From assembly GCA_964527785.1 (NCBI GenBank), contig CAZGNO010000010.1, positions 1 to 64,000 on the forward strand: a stretch of 64,000 bases of DNA, read 5' to 3'. The translations under genes and the position numbers were made by a program. The number at the start of each line of letters is the position of its first letter. Position 1 is the stretch's first letter. The notes under the pieces were generated by a model. The model did not search any database and was not told the origin of the DNA. It saw only the letters and a program-made list of their open reading frames with translations. This document shows, piece by piece, positions 53,229-62,530 of this stretch. Source of the stretch: JADJXV01 sp964527785. Lineage in GTDB: Bacteria; Bacteroidota; Ignavibacteria; Kapaibacteriales; UBA961.

Positions 53229-55475
53229 TCAGCCCAATACAGCAGTTTCTAACGCAGAGTTGTATTTCTCTCGAAGCAATTCAACAGTTGCATTTATACC
53301 ACCGATATTGAAGGTATCAATGACAACACGCCCTATTTCTGCGCAATCTACGTCATTTTCGGTACACAGCACTTTCAGAGAATCAATATGTTCGGGCTGA
53401 ACACTTACAATTATTCTGCTTTGCATTTCACCGAATAGTTGTGTTGCTGTCTTGCCGAATCCCTCAAAAATTTCCGCGCCTAAACTACCTACTGAATTGA
53501 TAGCCATTTCAGCAAGTGCAATTGCCAGCCCGCCATCCGAACAGTCGTGCGCTGAATGAATCAAACCGGAACGAATTGCTGTAAGCGTAGTTTTCTGTAA
53601 TCGTTTTTCCTCGTCAATATCGAGTATCGGTGCGTCGCCTATTATATTATCAGTAAGTTGTTTGATATATTCCGAACCGCCTAATTCTTCGCGTGAATTA
53701 TTACCCAAAACCATAATCACATCACCGATTGCTCGGAAACCGCTACCGCAAATGTTGGTCACATCATCAATCAAACCCAACATTCCGATTGTAGGGGTAG
53801 GGAAAATTGCGTGATTGCGTGACTGATTATGGAAACTTACGTTACCGCCTGTTACTGGAGTTTCGAGTGCACGGCAAGCATCGCCCATTCCGCGAATTGC
53901 TTCCTTGAATTGGTAAAATACTTCAGGGTCATACGGATTACCAAAGTTCAGGCAGTTGGTAATTGCTACCGGTTCTGCGCCAACACATACTACATTGCGG
54001 GCAGCTTCGGCAACGGCAATCATACCGCCGCGATATGGGTTCAAATAAGCAAAACGGCTATTACAATCAGTACTTACGGCAAATCCTTTTCCGGGTAGTT
54101 CCTTAATTCTCATTACTGCTGCATCACCCTTTATATTCATTGTATTGGTGCGGACTTGTGAATCATATTGCTCATAAATCCAACGCTTGGAAGCGATAGT
54201 AGGGGAAGTAAGTATTTTCCAAAACATTTCTTGATTGCGAGAATTATCAATAATGTACTCAGCATTTCTAACTGCTTCGATATAGCTTGGTTCACTAAAT
54301 TCACGTACATATACCGGTGCACCTCCACCAAGTACAAGCGATTGTGCGGGAATTTCCACAACTTGTTTTTCAAATCTGTACACCCGAACAATCCCGTCAC
54401 CGGTCACTTCGCCTATTTCAGTCATCGGTACATCCCACTTCTCACAGATAGCACGGGCAATATGTTCTTTCCCTTTTTCAACAATTGCGAGCATTCGCTC
54501 TTGCGATTCTGAAAGCATAATTTCATATGCACTCATTCCGGCTTCACGCAAGGGAACGTGGTCAAGATTTATTTTCATGCCTGCATTGCCTTTTGCGCTC
54601 ATTTCACTTGTGGAACAGCAAATTCCTGCAGCACCCATATCCTGCATACCTACTATGCAGCCGGAAGCAATGAGTTCAAGAGTTGCTTCGAGAAGGAGTT
54701 TCTCGGCAAATGGGTCTCCGACTTGTACTGTAGGGCGCATATCTTCGGTTTTCTCATCAAATTCTCTTGATGCCAGAAGCGATGCACCGTGAATACCGTC
54801 TCTACCGGTAGAACTGCCCAAAATCATGACGGGATTTCCTGCACCGATTGCAATTGCCGATGCGGTTTCACCAACCTTGACGATTCCTACCGCCATAGCA
54901 TTGACAAGAGGATTGTCGGTATAGCATTCATCAAAATAGACCTCGCCGCCTACAGTCGGAACCCCGAAGCAGTTACCGTAATGTCCGATTCCATGCACAA
55001 CCCCTTTGAGTAAATATTTTGTTCGGTCGTTATCTAAATTGCCAAAACGAAGTGAATTAAGTGCAGCAACAGGACGTGCTCCCATCGTGAAAATATCCCG
55101 TAAAATCCCACCTACACCGGTAGCAGCACCTTGAAACGGCTCTACCGCCGATGGGTGGTTATGGCTTTCAATCTTAAAGGCAATTGCATAGCCGTCACCA
55201 ATATCAATGAGTCCTGCGTTCTCTTCACCAGCTTCGACCAGCATTCGACCGCCTGAACGAGGCAATGTTTTAAGTTGAAGTATCGAATTTTTATATGAAC
55301 AATGCTCACTCCACATCACGGAATAAATGCCAAGTTCGGTATAGGTTGGTATACGCCCCAATACACCGCAAATTTTTTCGTACTCAGCGGATGTTAAACC
55401 AAGTTCTTTGGCTGTTTCGGAGGTAACGGCAATTTCAGAATAAAGATGAGTTGTAGATTGTTCTTGCATATACAT
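53229..55475 (-). CDS. purL: Phosphoribosylformylglycinamidine synthase subunit PurL
   Basis: This 748-residue protein is the short PurL type used with separate PurQ and PurS. Typical segments are YSVMWSEHCSYKNSI, FKIESHNHPSAVEPFQGAAT, GRDGIHGASLLAS, FAVSTDCNSRFAYLNPYRGG and SAHDCSDGGLAIALAEMA. It makes FGAM from FGAR, ATP and glutamine-derived ammonia in purine synthesis. purQ and purS are not in the window. It follows a UMF1-family transporter gene by 39 bases on the same strand, which need not mean a functional link. Confidence 0.97.
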   Translation of the reverse strand: MYMQEQSTTHLYSEIAVTSETAKELGLTSAEYEKICGVLGRIPTYTELGIYSVMWSEHCSYKNSILQLKTLPRSGGRMLVEAGEENAGLIDIGDGYAIAFKIESHNHPSAVEPFQGAATGVGGILRDIFTMGARPVAALNSLRFGNLDNDRTKYLLKGVVHGIGHYGNCFGVPTVGGEVYFDECYTDNPLVNAMAVGIVKVGETASAIAIGAGNPVMILGSSTGRDGIHGASLLASREFDEKTEDMRPTVQVGDPFAEKLLLEATLELIASGCIVGMQDMGAAGICCSTSEMSAKGNAGMKINLDHVPLREAGMSAYEIMLSESQERMLAIVEKGKEHIARAICEKWDVPMTEIGEVTGDGIVRVYRFEKQVVEIPAQSLVLGGGAPVYVREFSEPSYIEAVRNAEYIIDNSRNQEMFWKILTSPTIASKRWIYEQYDSQVRTNTMNIKGDAAVMRIKELPGKGFAVSTDCNSRFAYLNPYRGGMIAVAEAARNVVCVGAEPVAITNCLNFGNPYDPEVFYQFKEAIRGMGDACRALETPVTGGNVSFHNQSRNHAIFPTPTIGMLGLIDDVTNICGSGFRAIGDVIMVLGNNSREELGGSEYIKQLTDNIIGDAPILDIDEEKRLQKTTLTAIRSGLIHSAHDCSDGGLAIALAEMAINSVGSLGAEIFEGFGKTATQLFGEMQSRIIVSVQPEHIDSLKVLCTENDVDCAEIGRVVIDTFNIGGINATVELLREKYNSALETAVLG

Positions 55476-55514
55476 GAAATATTTGAAAAATTGAAAATAC
55501 TATTTTGCTTTGCG

Positions 55515-56831
55515 TCAGACTGCATTTCCTGCTTCCAATTGTGCTTTGGCAACGTTTACTCTCACCAAAAGTGCAATGCCGACGATAAAAAATGTTATTA
55601 ACGACAGGATCGCAATTCGATAACTGCCTGTAAATTGCAAAGCCAAACCAAATAATAACGGACCGAGCCAACTGGTACCGCGCTCACTTATTTCATATAA
55701 ACTGAAATATTCTGATTCGCTGCCTTTGGGAATCATCAATGAAAAAACAGACCGACTTAACGCCTGGCTCCCCCCTAAAACTAACGCAATTACACTGGCA
55801 AGCCAATAAAATTGTGCTTCAGTCTGTAAAAAACTATGAGAATAAACGCACGTCCCGGTCCAGATAATCAAAGTGATAATGATTGATGTTTTGCCGGATG
55901 TTCTTTTGGCAATATAATTGAACAACAATGCACCGAAAAATGCTACGAATTGGACGATAAGAATAACAGTGGTAAGCACATCCAATCCTAAATGTAATTC
56001 TTCGTGACCGAAGGTAGCTGCCATAGCCATTGCCGTTTGTACTCCGTCGTTATAGAGCAGGTATGCAGCAAGAAATAACATTGTTTGAGGGTATTTTTTT
56101 GCAGATTTGATTGTATGAAATAGCTGCCTGAAACCAATCCCAAGTATAGTCTGTCCTTGCTTTAAATGCTTGACTGCTTGATGTCTTTTGAGACGAATAA
56201 GTGGAATAATCGTAAAAATCGCCCACCAAACACCTGCTGATGAAAGTGAAATACGAACTGCGTGACCTTTTGAAATTCCAAATGCTTCTGCGTTTGAGAA
56301 CAGAACCAGATTGAGTGCAAGTAATATCCCTCCACCCAAATACCCAATTCCCCAACCAAATGATGAGACAGAATCGCGCTCGTCCGGCGGGGCAATATCT
56401 GATAAATAAGCGTTGTAAAATACAACCGAAGCACCAAAACTAAGATTTGCAATTACAAACAGTATCCCGCCGAGCATATAATTACTCCCGTCAAGGAAAT
56501 ACATTCCCATTGTAGAAAGTGCACCTAAATATGCAAATCCTGCTAAAAACTGCTTCTTGAGGTGAGAGTAATCGGCAATAGCTCCTAATACAGGCAAGAA
56601 AAAAACTTGCAAGAATACAGAGATAGAAACTAAATAAGGAAAATATGATGCGGCTTTGACAGGAACACCAAACGGATGAATAAATCCGGTTGCGTCACCT
56701 GCTGCCGTAGCAATTTCAGTAAGGTACGGACCGATAAATACCGCTATTACGGTTGCCGAAAAAGCAGAATTTGCCCAGTCGTAAAAATACCAGCCAATAC
56801 GTTCTTTACGATTCTCTTTTGAAAAGTTCAT
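55515..56831 (-). CDS. UMF1-family major facilitator transporter
   Basis: This 438-residue inner-membrane protein has about twelve helices. The start RIGWYFYDWANSAFSATVIA followed by VFIGPYLTEIA is the mark of the UMF1/Atg22-like MFS branch, and SRSVFSLMIPKGSESEYFSL near the end is also conserved there. Members of this branch in yeast export amino acids from the vacuole; bacterial substrates are not known. It precedes purL by 39 bases. Confidence 0.9.
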   Translation of the reverse strand: MNFSKENRKERIGWYFYDWANSAFSATVIAVFIGPYLTEIATAAGDATGFIHPFGVPVKAASYFPYLVSISVFLQVFFLPVLGAIADYSHLKKQFLAGFAYLGALSTMGMYFLDGSNYMLGGILFVIANLSFGASVVFYNAYLSDIAPPDERDSVSSFGWGIGYLGGGILLALNLVLFSNAEAFGISKGHAVRISLSSAGVWWAIFTIIPLIRLKRHQAVKHLKQGQTILGIGFRQLFHTIKSAKKYPQTMLFLAAYLLYNDGVQTAMAMAATFGHEELHLGLDVLTTVILIVQFVAFFGALLFNYIAKRTSGKTSIIITLIIWTGTCVYSHSFLQTEAQFYWLASVIALVLGGSQALSRSVFSLMIPKGSESEYFSLYEISERGTSWLGPLLFGLALQFTGSYRIAILSLITFFIVGIALLVRVNVAKAQLEAGNAV

Positions 56832-56920
56832 GCGATGTTTTTAGTACATGAATTTGGAATTGAATGATAGAGATTCAAAAATTTCAACAGCAATTCCTGA
56901 AAAAAGTATGTGTTGGACAT

Positions 56921-56996
56921 TTCGACAAGCTCAATATGACAATCAAGTTAAGTAAACCAATGTGAAATTAAGTTGTGTCAACCTGGGCTCGTCGAA
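56921..56996. repeat. Short element with imperfect inverted ends
   Basis: The ends TTCGACAAGCTCA (56921 on) and, on the minus strand, TTCGACGAGCCCA (from 56996) pair over 21 positions with 16 matches. The 76-bp unit lies between the UMF1 transporter gene and rnc. Similar TTCGAC-AGC-CA sequences recur in many Bacteroidota intergenic regions from memory, so it is probably a small non-autonomous repeat. Confidence 0.5.
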
Positions 56997-57119
56997 GGGT
57001 TCAATTACTTGCCAAATTTTAAGCAGAAAAATATTTAAAAGTACCTTTAATTATTCTCTCTTCATCCCAGAAGAGGAATGTTAGGATGGCGTTCATATGT
57101 TAATAGACACCTAATGTCC

Positions 57120-57920
57120 TTACTCCGTAGCAACCACTATTCTTTTATCAAGTGCATCCTTGGCTGCAAGTTGCTCGGCTTGTTTTTTATTCTTACCTGT
57201 ACCGGAACCAAGAACCTCACCGGATACCTGAACTGCAACTATAAACTCTTTGTCGTGGTCAGGACCAAATTCTTTTGTAACCAGATATTTTGGAGCTTCC
57301 TTGCCTTCGGATTGCACAAGCTCCAGCAGGATACTCTTGAAGTTTGTATCCTTCATTAATTGTTCGTTCATCATAATCGGAAGCATTGATTGAATGATGA
57401 ATTTTTCAGCGTTTTCAATGCCTGAATCAAGATACATGGCTGCAATGACTGACTCAATTGCATCGGCAAGCATTGTTTCATTGCCTTTTTGGAGTGATTG
57501 CCCTGCGCTAAAGCTCACCATCAGAAAGTTCTCCAAATGCAAATGCCGGGCACAGAGCGCGAGTGACTTACGATTCACAAGCCATGAACGCATTTTTGTA
57601 AGTTCGCCTTCCTGGTCTTGTATGTAGTTATAGAACAGATATTCTGCAACAACGGCTCCGAGAATTGAGTCACCTAAAAACTCTAATCGTTCATTTGATA
57701 TAAGATTTGGAATACTGACCACTTGTAAATACGAACGGTGAGTGAGTGCTTGTTCATAATATGCAATATTAGAAATTTTTACACCCAATGTTTTTTCAAG
57801 TGCCGATTTTTTCTTGTCATCCAAAAAGCCGACTCTAGGAAACATCTTTTCCTTGTCGGATTTTTCAAAATGGGTCAGCCGTAGAAAATTGCTGTAAATT
57901 TGTTGGAGAATATCTTTCAC
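57120..57920 (-). CDS. rnc: Ribonuclease III
   Basis: This 266-residue protein has the RNase III domain with ALTHRSY (58-64), the signature NERLEFLGDSILGAV (Glu80, Asp84 region) and the second acidic pair in LADAIES (Asp153, Glu156). A double-stranded RNA-binding domain follows (about 185-262, with APKYLVTKEFGPDHDKEFIV and KKQAEQLAAKDAL). It cuts double-stranded RNA, including rRNA precursors. The N-terminal about 35 residues are longer than in E. coli. It lies downstream of fabF behind a terminator, a common neighbour of fab genes. Confidence 0.97.
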   Translation of the reverse strand: MKDILQQIYSNFLRLTHFEKSDKEKMFPRVGFLDDKKKSALEKTLGVKISNIAYYEQALTHRSYLQVVSIPNLISNERLEFLGDSILGAVVAEYLFYNYIQDQEGELTKMRSWLVNRKSLALCARHLHLENFLMVSFSAGQSLQKGNETMLADAIESVIAAMYLDSGIENAEKFIIQSMLPIMMNEQLMKDTNFKSILLELVQSEGKEAPKYLVTKEFGPDHDKEFIVAVQVSGEVLGSGTGKNKKQAEQLAAKDALDKRIVVATE

Positions 57921-57982
57921 TGTAAACTTGTATAATTTGTTTCAATAATGATTGAAGTTTATAAGAACGTAGGGTAGAATAT

Positions 57983-58011
57983 AAAAAAGGTCAGACATAC
58001 CTGCCTGACCT
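57983..58011 (-). terminator. Intrinsic terminator of the fab operon
   Basis: On the minus strand AGGTCAG and CTGACCT form a stem around a 9-10-base loop and are followed by a run of six T. It lies 60 bases after the fabF stop and should end the fatty-acid operon before rnc. Confidence 0.8.
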
Positions 58012-58070
58012 GTAATGGCACTGCTATTTCGGATATATGGGAAACCCCATTCATACTTTAGTCTTTCGGT

Positions 58071-59330
58071 TTATTCTTCAAATGCCTTGAAGCAGAGTGA
58101 TGCATTATGTCCGCCAAAACCAAATGTATTGCTGATTGCAGCACGTATCTTCCTTGCTATCGGCTTATTGGGCACATAGAATAAATCACAAGCAGGGTCA
58201 GGAGTTTGGTAATTAATTGTTGGCGGAAGCATGGATTCTTTGATTGCGAGAACAGTAGCAATTGCTTCGATTGCTCCGGCTGCACCCAATAGATGTCCGG
58301 TCATTGACTTGGTGGAACTTACAGCAAGTCCGTTTGCATGGTCACCAAATACAGTTTTAATTGCTTCTGATTCGTTCTTATCATTGAACTGAGTTGAAGT
58401 GCCGTGAGCATTGATATAATCAATATCGGCAGGCAGCAGTCCTGCATCTTCTATACAAATTTGCATGGAGCGTACTGCACCTTCACCGCCGGGCGCCGGT
58501 TGCGTAATATGAAACGCATCGTCAGTTAAACCCATTCCACTTACTTCTGCATAGATTTTTGCACCGCGATTCATTGCGTGCTCAAGGGTTTCGAGGATGA
58601 GCATACCGCTTCCTTCGCCCATAACAAACCCATCGCGTTCAGCATCGAACGGACGGCTAGCTGTTTCAGGTGAATCGTTGCGAGTAGAGAGTGCTTTCAT
58701 TGCATTGAATCCGCCAATACCCATAGGACAGATAACAGCTTCTGTTCCTCCCACCACCATAACATCAGCATTACCGCGTTGAAGCAACATCAGTGCATCG
58801 GCAATTGAATGTGAAGACGTAGCACACGCTGAAACTGTAGCATAGTTAGGACCTTTCAGACCCCAGCGAATAGCTACATGACCGGCAGCAATATCCGAAA
58901 TGAGCATAGGAACAAAAAACGGCGAAATCCTGTCAGGTTTACCGCCCCGTTCGTAGAGGTTCGTTTGCTGATGGTGGTATGTCCACATCCCTCCAATACC
59001 CGAACCAATAATTACTCCTACTCGGTTTTTGTCAGTTTTCTCAAAATCAATTCCTGAATCTTCTACAGCCATTACAGCCGATGAAATTGCAAATTGAGTA
59101 AACAAATCCATGCGTTGAATTTCTTTGCGATTCATGCAAAGAAGCGGGTCGTAATTCTTTACTTCGCAGGCAAATTTTGTGTCAAATTCTGTAGGGTCGA
59201 AACGGGTGATTGATCCACCGCCAGACTTACCGGACATCATGCCATCCCAGAATTCACGGGTAGTATTGCCAATCGGCGTTACTGCGCCGATACCGGTAAC
59301 AACAATTTTTGGAAAATTATAGCGCGGCAT
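58071..59330 (-). CDS. fabF: 3-oxoacyl-ACP synthase II (FabF)
   Basis: This 419-residue condensing enzyme has the Cys-His-His triad of KAS II: Cys169 in VSACATSSHS, His309 in NAHGTSTQFND and His346 in SMTGHLLGAAGA, with Lys341. It extends acyl-ACP with malonyl-ACP. It is the last gene of the operon, 153 bases after acpP, and is followed by an intrinsic terminator. Length is normal. FabF rather than FabB is preferred from the length and the GFGGHNASL-type end. Confidence 0.96.
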   Translation of the reverse strand: MPRYNFPKIVVTGIGAVTPIGNTTREFWDGMMSGKSGGGSITRFDPTEFDTKFACEVKNYDPLLCMNRKEIQRMDLFTQFAISSAVMAVEDSGIDFEKTDKNRVGVIIGSGIGGMWTYHHQQTNLYERGGKPDRISPFFVPMLISDIAAGHVAIRWGLKGPNYATVSACATSSHSIADALMLLQRGNADVMVVGGTEAVICPMGIGGFNAMKALSTRNDSPETASRPFDAERDGFVMGEGSGMLILETLEHAMNRGAKIYAEVSGMGLTDDAFHITQPAPGGEGAVRSMQICIEDAGLLPADIDYINAHGTSTQFNDKNESEAIKTVFGDHANGLAVSSTKSMTGHLLGAAGAIEAIATVLAIKESMLPPTINYQTPDPACDLFYVPNKPIARKIRAAISNTFGFGGHNASLCFKAFEE

Positions 59331-59483
59331 AGTTTACTTATGTGATTATATCAAAGACACTTGAATTGTAAAATCTTCTCAAAAATGGAAAGAAGGGAAC
59401 GCAACTCGTAGCAGCACTCCCTCCGGCAAACCGTTTCGTAATGTCGCTGAGATTACTTTCTATAAAAGTAAGGATCAGAAAAT

Positions 59484-59723
59484 TTACGCAGGAACTTTTG
59501 ATTCCAAATAGGTAATTGCATCACCAACAGTTTGGATTTTTTCAGCGTCAGAATCTTCGATAGTTAGATTAAATGAACGTTCAAATTCCATGATAAGCTC
59601 AACCGTGTCGAGCGAGTCTGCACCTAAGTCATTGGTAAACGAAGCTGCTGAAGTTACTTGTGCTTCTTCAACTCCTAATTTATTAACGATAATTTCCGTT
59701 ACTTTTTCTGCTACAGCCGACAT
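59484..59723 (-). CDS. acpP: Acyl carrier protein
   Basis: This 79-residue acidic protein has the phosphopantetheine attachment motif GADSLDTVELIM with Ser37 as the attachment residue. It carries the growing acyl chain between the fab enzymes. It sits between fabG (80 bases upstream) and fabF. The ribosome site TAGGAG precedes it. It is ordinary. Confidence 0.98.
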   Translation of the reverse strand: MSAVAEKVTEIIVNKLGVEEAQVTSAASFTNDLGADSLDTVELIMEFERSFNLTIEDSDAEKIQTVGDAITYLESKVPA

Positions 59724-59803
59724 AGCTATTCTCCTAAAATTAAATAAAATATGAAAATATAAATCTACGTAATAAAAACCACTAATTTTTTAAGACCTTC
59801 TCA

Positions 59804-60553
59804 TTACATTGCAAGTCCGCCATCTACACACAAAACTTGACCTGTAACATAATTGGCATCGTCCGACATAAAAAATGCGACGACTGATGCAATTTCATCT
59901 ACTTGTGCTGCACGTTTTAGCGGGATCATTGTCGAGAAAGCATTCCGCTGTTCTTCTGTCAATTTTTCGGTCATATCGGTTGCTACATAGCCCGGAGCAA
60001 TGCAATTTACTAAAATATTTCGAGATGCGAGTTCTTTTGCCAGAGATTTTGTGAGTCCAATTATCCCTGCTTTGGACGAACAATAATTTACCTGTCCGGG
60101 ATTCCCGTTAATTCCTACAATCGAACCAATATTTATAATCTTACCTTTGCGCTGTGACATCATTGTGCGGCACACTGCTTTGCAGCATAGAAACGCACCC
60201 TTGAGATTTGTGTCAATTACATCATCCCAATCTTTTTCACTCATTCGCATGAGCAATGTATCGCGAGTAATTCCTGCATTATTTATCAAAACATCAATTC
60301 GTCCGACTTCTTTTACCACTTCATCTACCAGTTCTTTCACTGATTGCTCCGAAGAAACTTCTGCGCGGAGGAATCGAACACTCAAACCAATACCGTTCAG
60401 CTCATCTTGAATTGCTTTTGCTTTCTCTTCGTTACTGTTGAATGTGGCATATACTCTTGCACCTTCGGCTGCCAAACGGCGTACTATTGCTTCGCCAATA
60501 CCTCGTGAACCGCCGGTTACAATTGCTACTTTCCCTGCAAAACGTTTTTCCAT
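59804..60553 (-). CDS. fabG: 3-oxoacyl-ACP reductase FabG
   Basis: This 249-residue short-chain dehydrogenase has the NADPH motif TGGSRGIG (13-20), NNAG (91-94) and the catalytic Ser144, Tyr157, Lys161 (SIVGINGNPGQVNYCSSK). It reduces 3-ketoacyl-ACP. It follows fabD by 38 bases in the fab operon. The end YVTGQVLCVDGGLAM is the usual FabG C-terminus. Confidence 0.96.
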   Translation of the reverse strand: MEKRFAGKVAIVTGGSRGIGEAIVRRLAAEGARVYATFNSNEEKAKAIQDELNGIGLSVRFLRAEVSSEQSVKELVDEVVKEVGRIDVLINNAGITRDTLLMRMSEKDWDDVIDTNLKGAFLCCKAVCRTMMSQRKGKIINIGSIVGINGNPGQVNYCSSKAGIIGLTKSLAKELASRNILVNCIAPGYVATDMTEKLTEEQRNAFSTMIPLKRAAQVDEIASVVAFFMSDDANYVTGQVLCVDGGLAM

Positions 60554-60591
60554 TATCTTCTCAAAAAAAATCCTAGAGTAAATTTAATTGG

Positions 60592-61506
60592 TTACAATAT
60601 CTTGTGAATATCACTTGTAGTATCGAACCCTGAAAATAATACACCTGTAAGAGTTCTTTTTACCAAACCTTGCAAAACTTTTCCGGGACCAATTTCAATG
60701 AAGTTGGATATTCCGGCAGAGTGCATATTCATCATCGTTTCCGTCCATCGGACGGGTGATACGAGCTGTTCGATTAAAGAGTTTCGTAACTTGTCGGCAT
60801 TTTTTTCAGGTTTGGCTGATATATTACAATATACATCAATACTGCTGTTATTAAATTGGGTAGAATGAATGGCTTCGGCAAGCCGCTCTTTTGCTGATTC
60901 CAGCAGTGGCGAATGAAATGCTCCGCTCACAGGAAGTTCCGTTACCATACGCGCACCCGCTTCTTTGAAAGTATTAATGTGTTGGCGTAGAAAATCTGCC
61001 GAACCGGAAACTACGACTTGTCCGGGTGAATTATAGTTTGCTGCTACAATTACCCCGCCATCTCCGTTTAGTTTTTGACAAATATCATTGACAATTTCAT
61101 CTGCCAACCCAATGACCGCAAGCATGGTACCCGGTAAATGTTCGCCTGCTCTGAACATCAATTCGCCTCTGAGTGAAACGAGTTTGAGTGCATCTTCAAA
61201 ACTAAGTACTCCCGCAGCATAGAGAGCAGAATATTCACCGAGCGAATGTCCGGCTACGGCAGAAAATTCCAGCTTGTCGCGTAATAAATCCACTATAATT
61301 GCTTCATGGACAAATAATGCGGGCTGTGTATATCGGGTTTCTTTTAATGTTTCAACCGGTCCTTCGTAACAGATTGTGCTTAGTGAAAATCCTAAGATTT
61401 CATCAGCTTGCTTCATCCGTGAAAGTGCTTGCGGAAATTCATCCGAAAGCCCTTTTATCATACCGACGTATTGTGAACCTTGTCCAGCAAAAAGAAGTGC
61501 ATTCAT
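60592..61506 (-). CDS. fabD: Malonyl-CoA:ACP transacylase FabD
   Basis: This 304-residue enzyme has the GQGSQYVGM start, the GHSLGEYSAL nucleophile elbow (Ser88) and the catalytic His198 in GAFHSPLL. It loads malonate from CoA onto ACP. It follows fabH by 22 bases and precedes fabG. It is intact. Confidence 0.97.
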   Translation of the reverse strand: MNALLFAGQGSQYVGMIKGLSDEFPQALSRMKQADEILGFSLSTICYEGPVETLKETRYTQPALFVHEAIIVDLLRDKLEFSAVAGHSLGEYSALYAAGVLSFEDALKLVSLRGELMFRAGEHLPGTMLAVIGLADEIVNDICQKLNGDGGVIVAANYNSPGQVVVSGSADFLRQHINTFKEAGARMVTELPVSGAFHSPLLESAKERLAEAIHSTQFNNSSIDVYCNISAKPEKNADKLRNSLIEQLVSPVRWTETMMNMHSAGISNFIEIGPGKVLQGLVKRTLTGVLFSGFDTTSDIHKIL

Positions 61507-61528
61507 TACAAAGCAACCTTACAAATAA

Positions 61529-62515
61529 TTATTTCATTCCCCAACGGAGATAAATACTACCCCATGTATATCCTGCACCAAAGCTCGCCAAAATAACACC
61601 GTCACCGTATTTCAGTTTGCCTTGCTGCCATAATTCTGAAAGGCAGATTGGGATTGTTCCGGCTGTGGTATTACCGTAACGGTCTATATTAATCATTACT
61701 TTATCAGGACTTAAACCCATACGGCGGGCAGTGGCATCAATGATTCTCAGGTTTGCCTGATGGGGGACAAGCCAAGATATATCATCAGCCGTCAAATTAT
61801 TCTTTTCCATTATTTCAGCCGAAACATCAGCCATTCCGACCACTGCCGATTTAAATACTGTCTGACCGTCTTGAACAGCATAATGCTCTTTATTTTCTAC
61901 AGTTTCGTGAGAGGGTGGTTTGGCACTTCCTCCTGCTGTCATATAGAGGTAGTCGCCGCCTTTACCGTCCATTTTTAAAATACTGTCTATGATTCCAACT
62001 GCTTTATCATCGGTATGTTCTATTAGTACTACTCCTGCACCGTCACCAAAGAGGATATACGTTGAGCGGTCATCAGGATTGATAATAGAACTCATCTTAT
62101 CTGCCCCGCACAGAAGTACTCTTCGAACTCGCTTTGATTCTACAAGTGCTGATGCTGTTGTAAGTCCGTATAAAAAGCCGGAGCAGGCAGCCGAAAGGTC
62201 GAATCCCCACGCATTGGTCAAACCCAATTTGCGTTGGACGGTTGCCGCAGTTGAAGGAAACATATTATCGGGTGTTACGGTGCAAACGATTACGCAGTCA
62301 ATATCTTCGGGTGTAAGTCCGCGTTGGGCTAGGCATTCTTTTGCAGCAGGAACAATCATATCGGAGGTAGCACCTTCGAGCATAAAACGACGTTCTTTGA
62401 TACCGGTACGTGTGCGTATCCATTCGTCGGATGTGTCCAAACGACTTTCGAAATATGAATTTGGGAAAACATCTGGAGGAACAAAATGAGCTACTGCCGT
62501 AATATTTGCGGGCAT
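61529..62515 (-). CDS. fabH: 3-oxoacyl-ACP synthase III FabH
   Basis: This 328-residue enzyme has the FabH triad: Cys111 in DLSAACSGFLYGL, His252 in VPHQANLRI and Asn282 in RYGNTTAG. It starts fatty-acid synthesis by joining an acyl-CoA to malonyl-ACP. The end GAGYTWGSIYLRWG is typical. It lies 15 bases after plsX. Confidence 0.97.
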   Translation of the reverse strand: MPANITAVAHFVPPDVFPNSYFESRLDTSDEWIRTRTGIKERRFMLEGATSDMIVPAAKECLAQRGLTPEDIDCVIVCTVTPDNMFPSTAATVQRKLGLTNAWGFDLSAACSGFLYGLTTASALVESKRVRRVLLCGADKMSSIINPDDRSTYILFGDGAGVVLIEHTDDKAVGIIDSILKMDGKGGDYLYMTAGGSAKPPSHETVENKEHYAVQDGQTVFKSAVVGMADVSAEIMEKNNLTADDISWLVPHQANLRIIDATARRMGLSPDKVMINIDRYGNTTAGTIPICLSELWQQGKLKYGDGVILASFGAGYTWGSIYLRWGMK

Positions 62516-62530
62516 TGTTGGTTCTTTCGG

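Noticed and set aside
57983..58011. Member of the TAG-loop repeat family
   Set aside because: The GGTCAG/CTGACC stem looks similar, but the loop is long and a T tract follows on the minus strand, so an ordinary terminator explains it.
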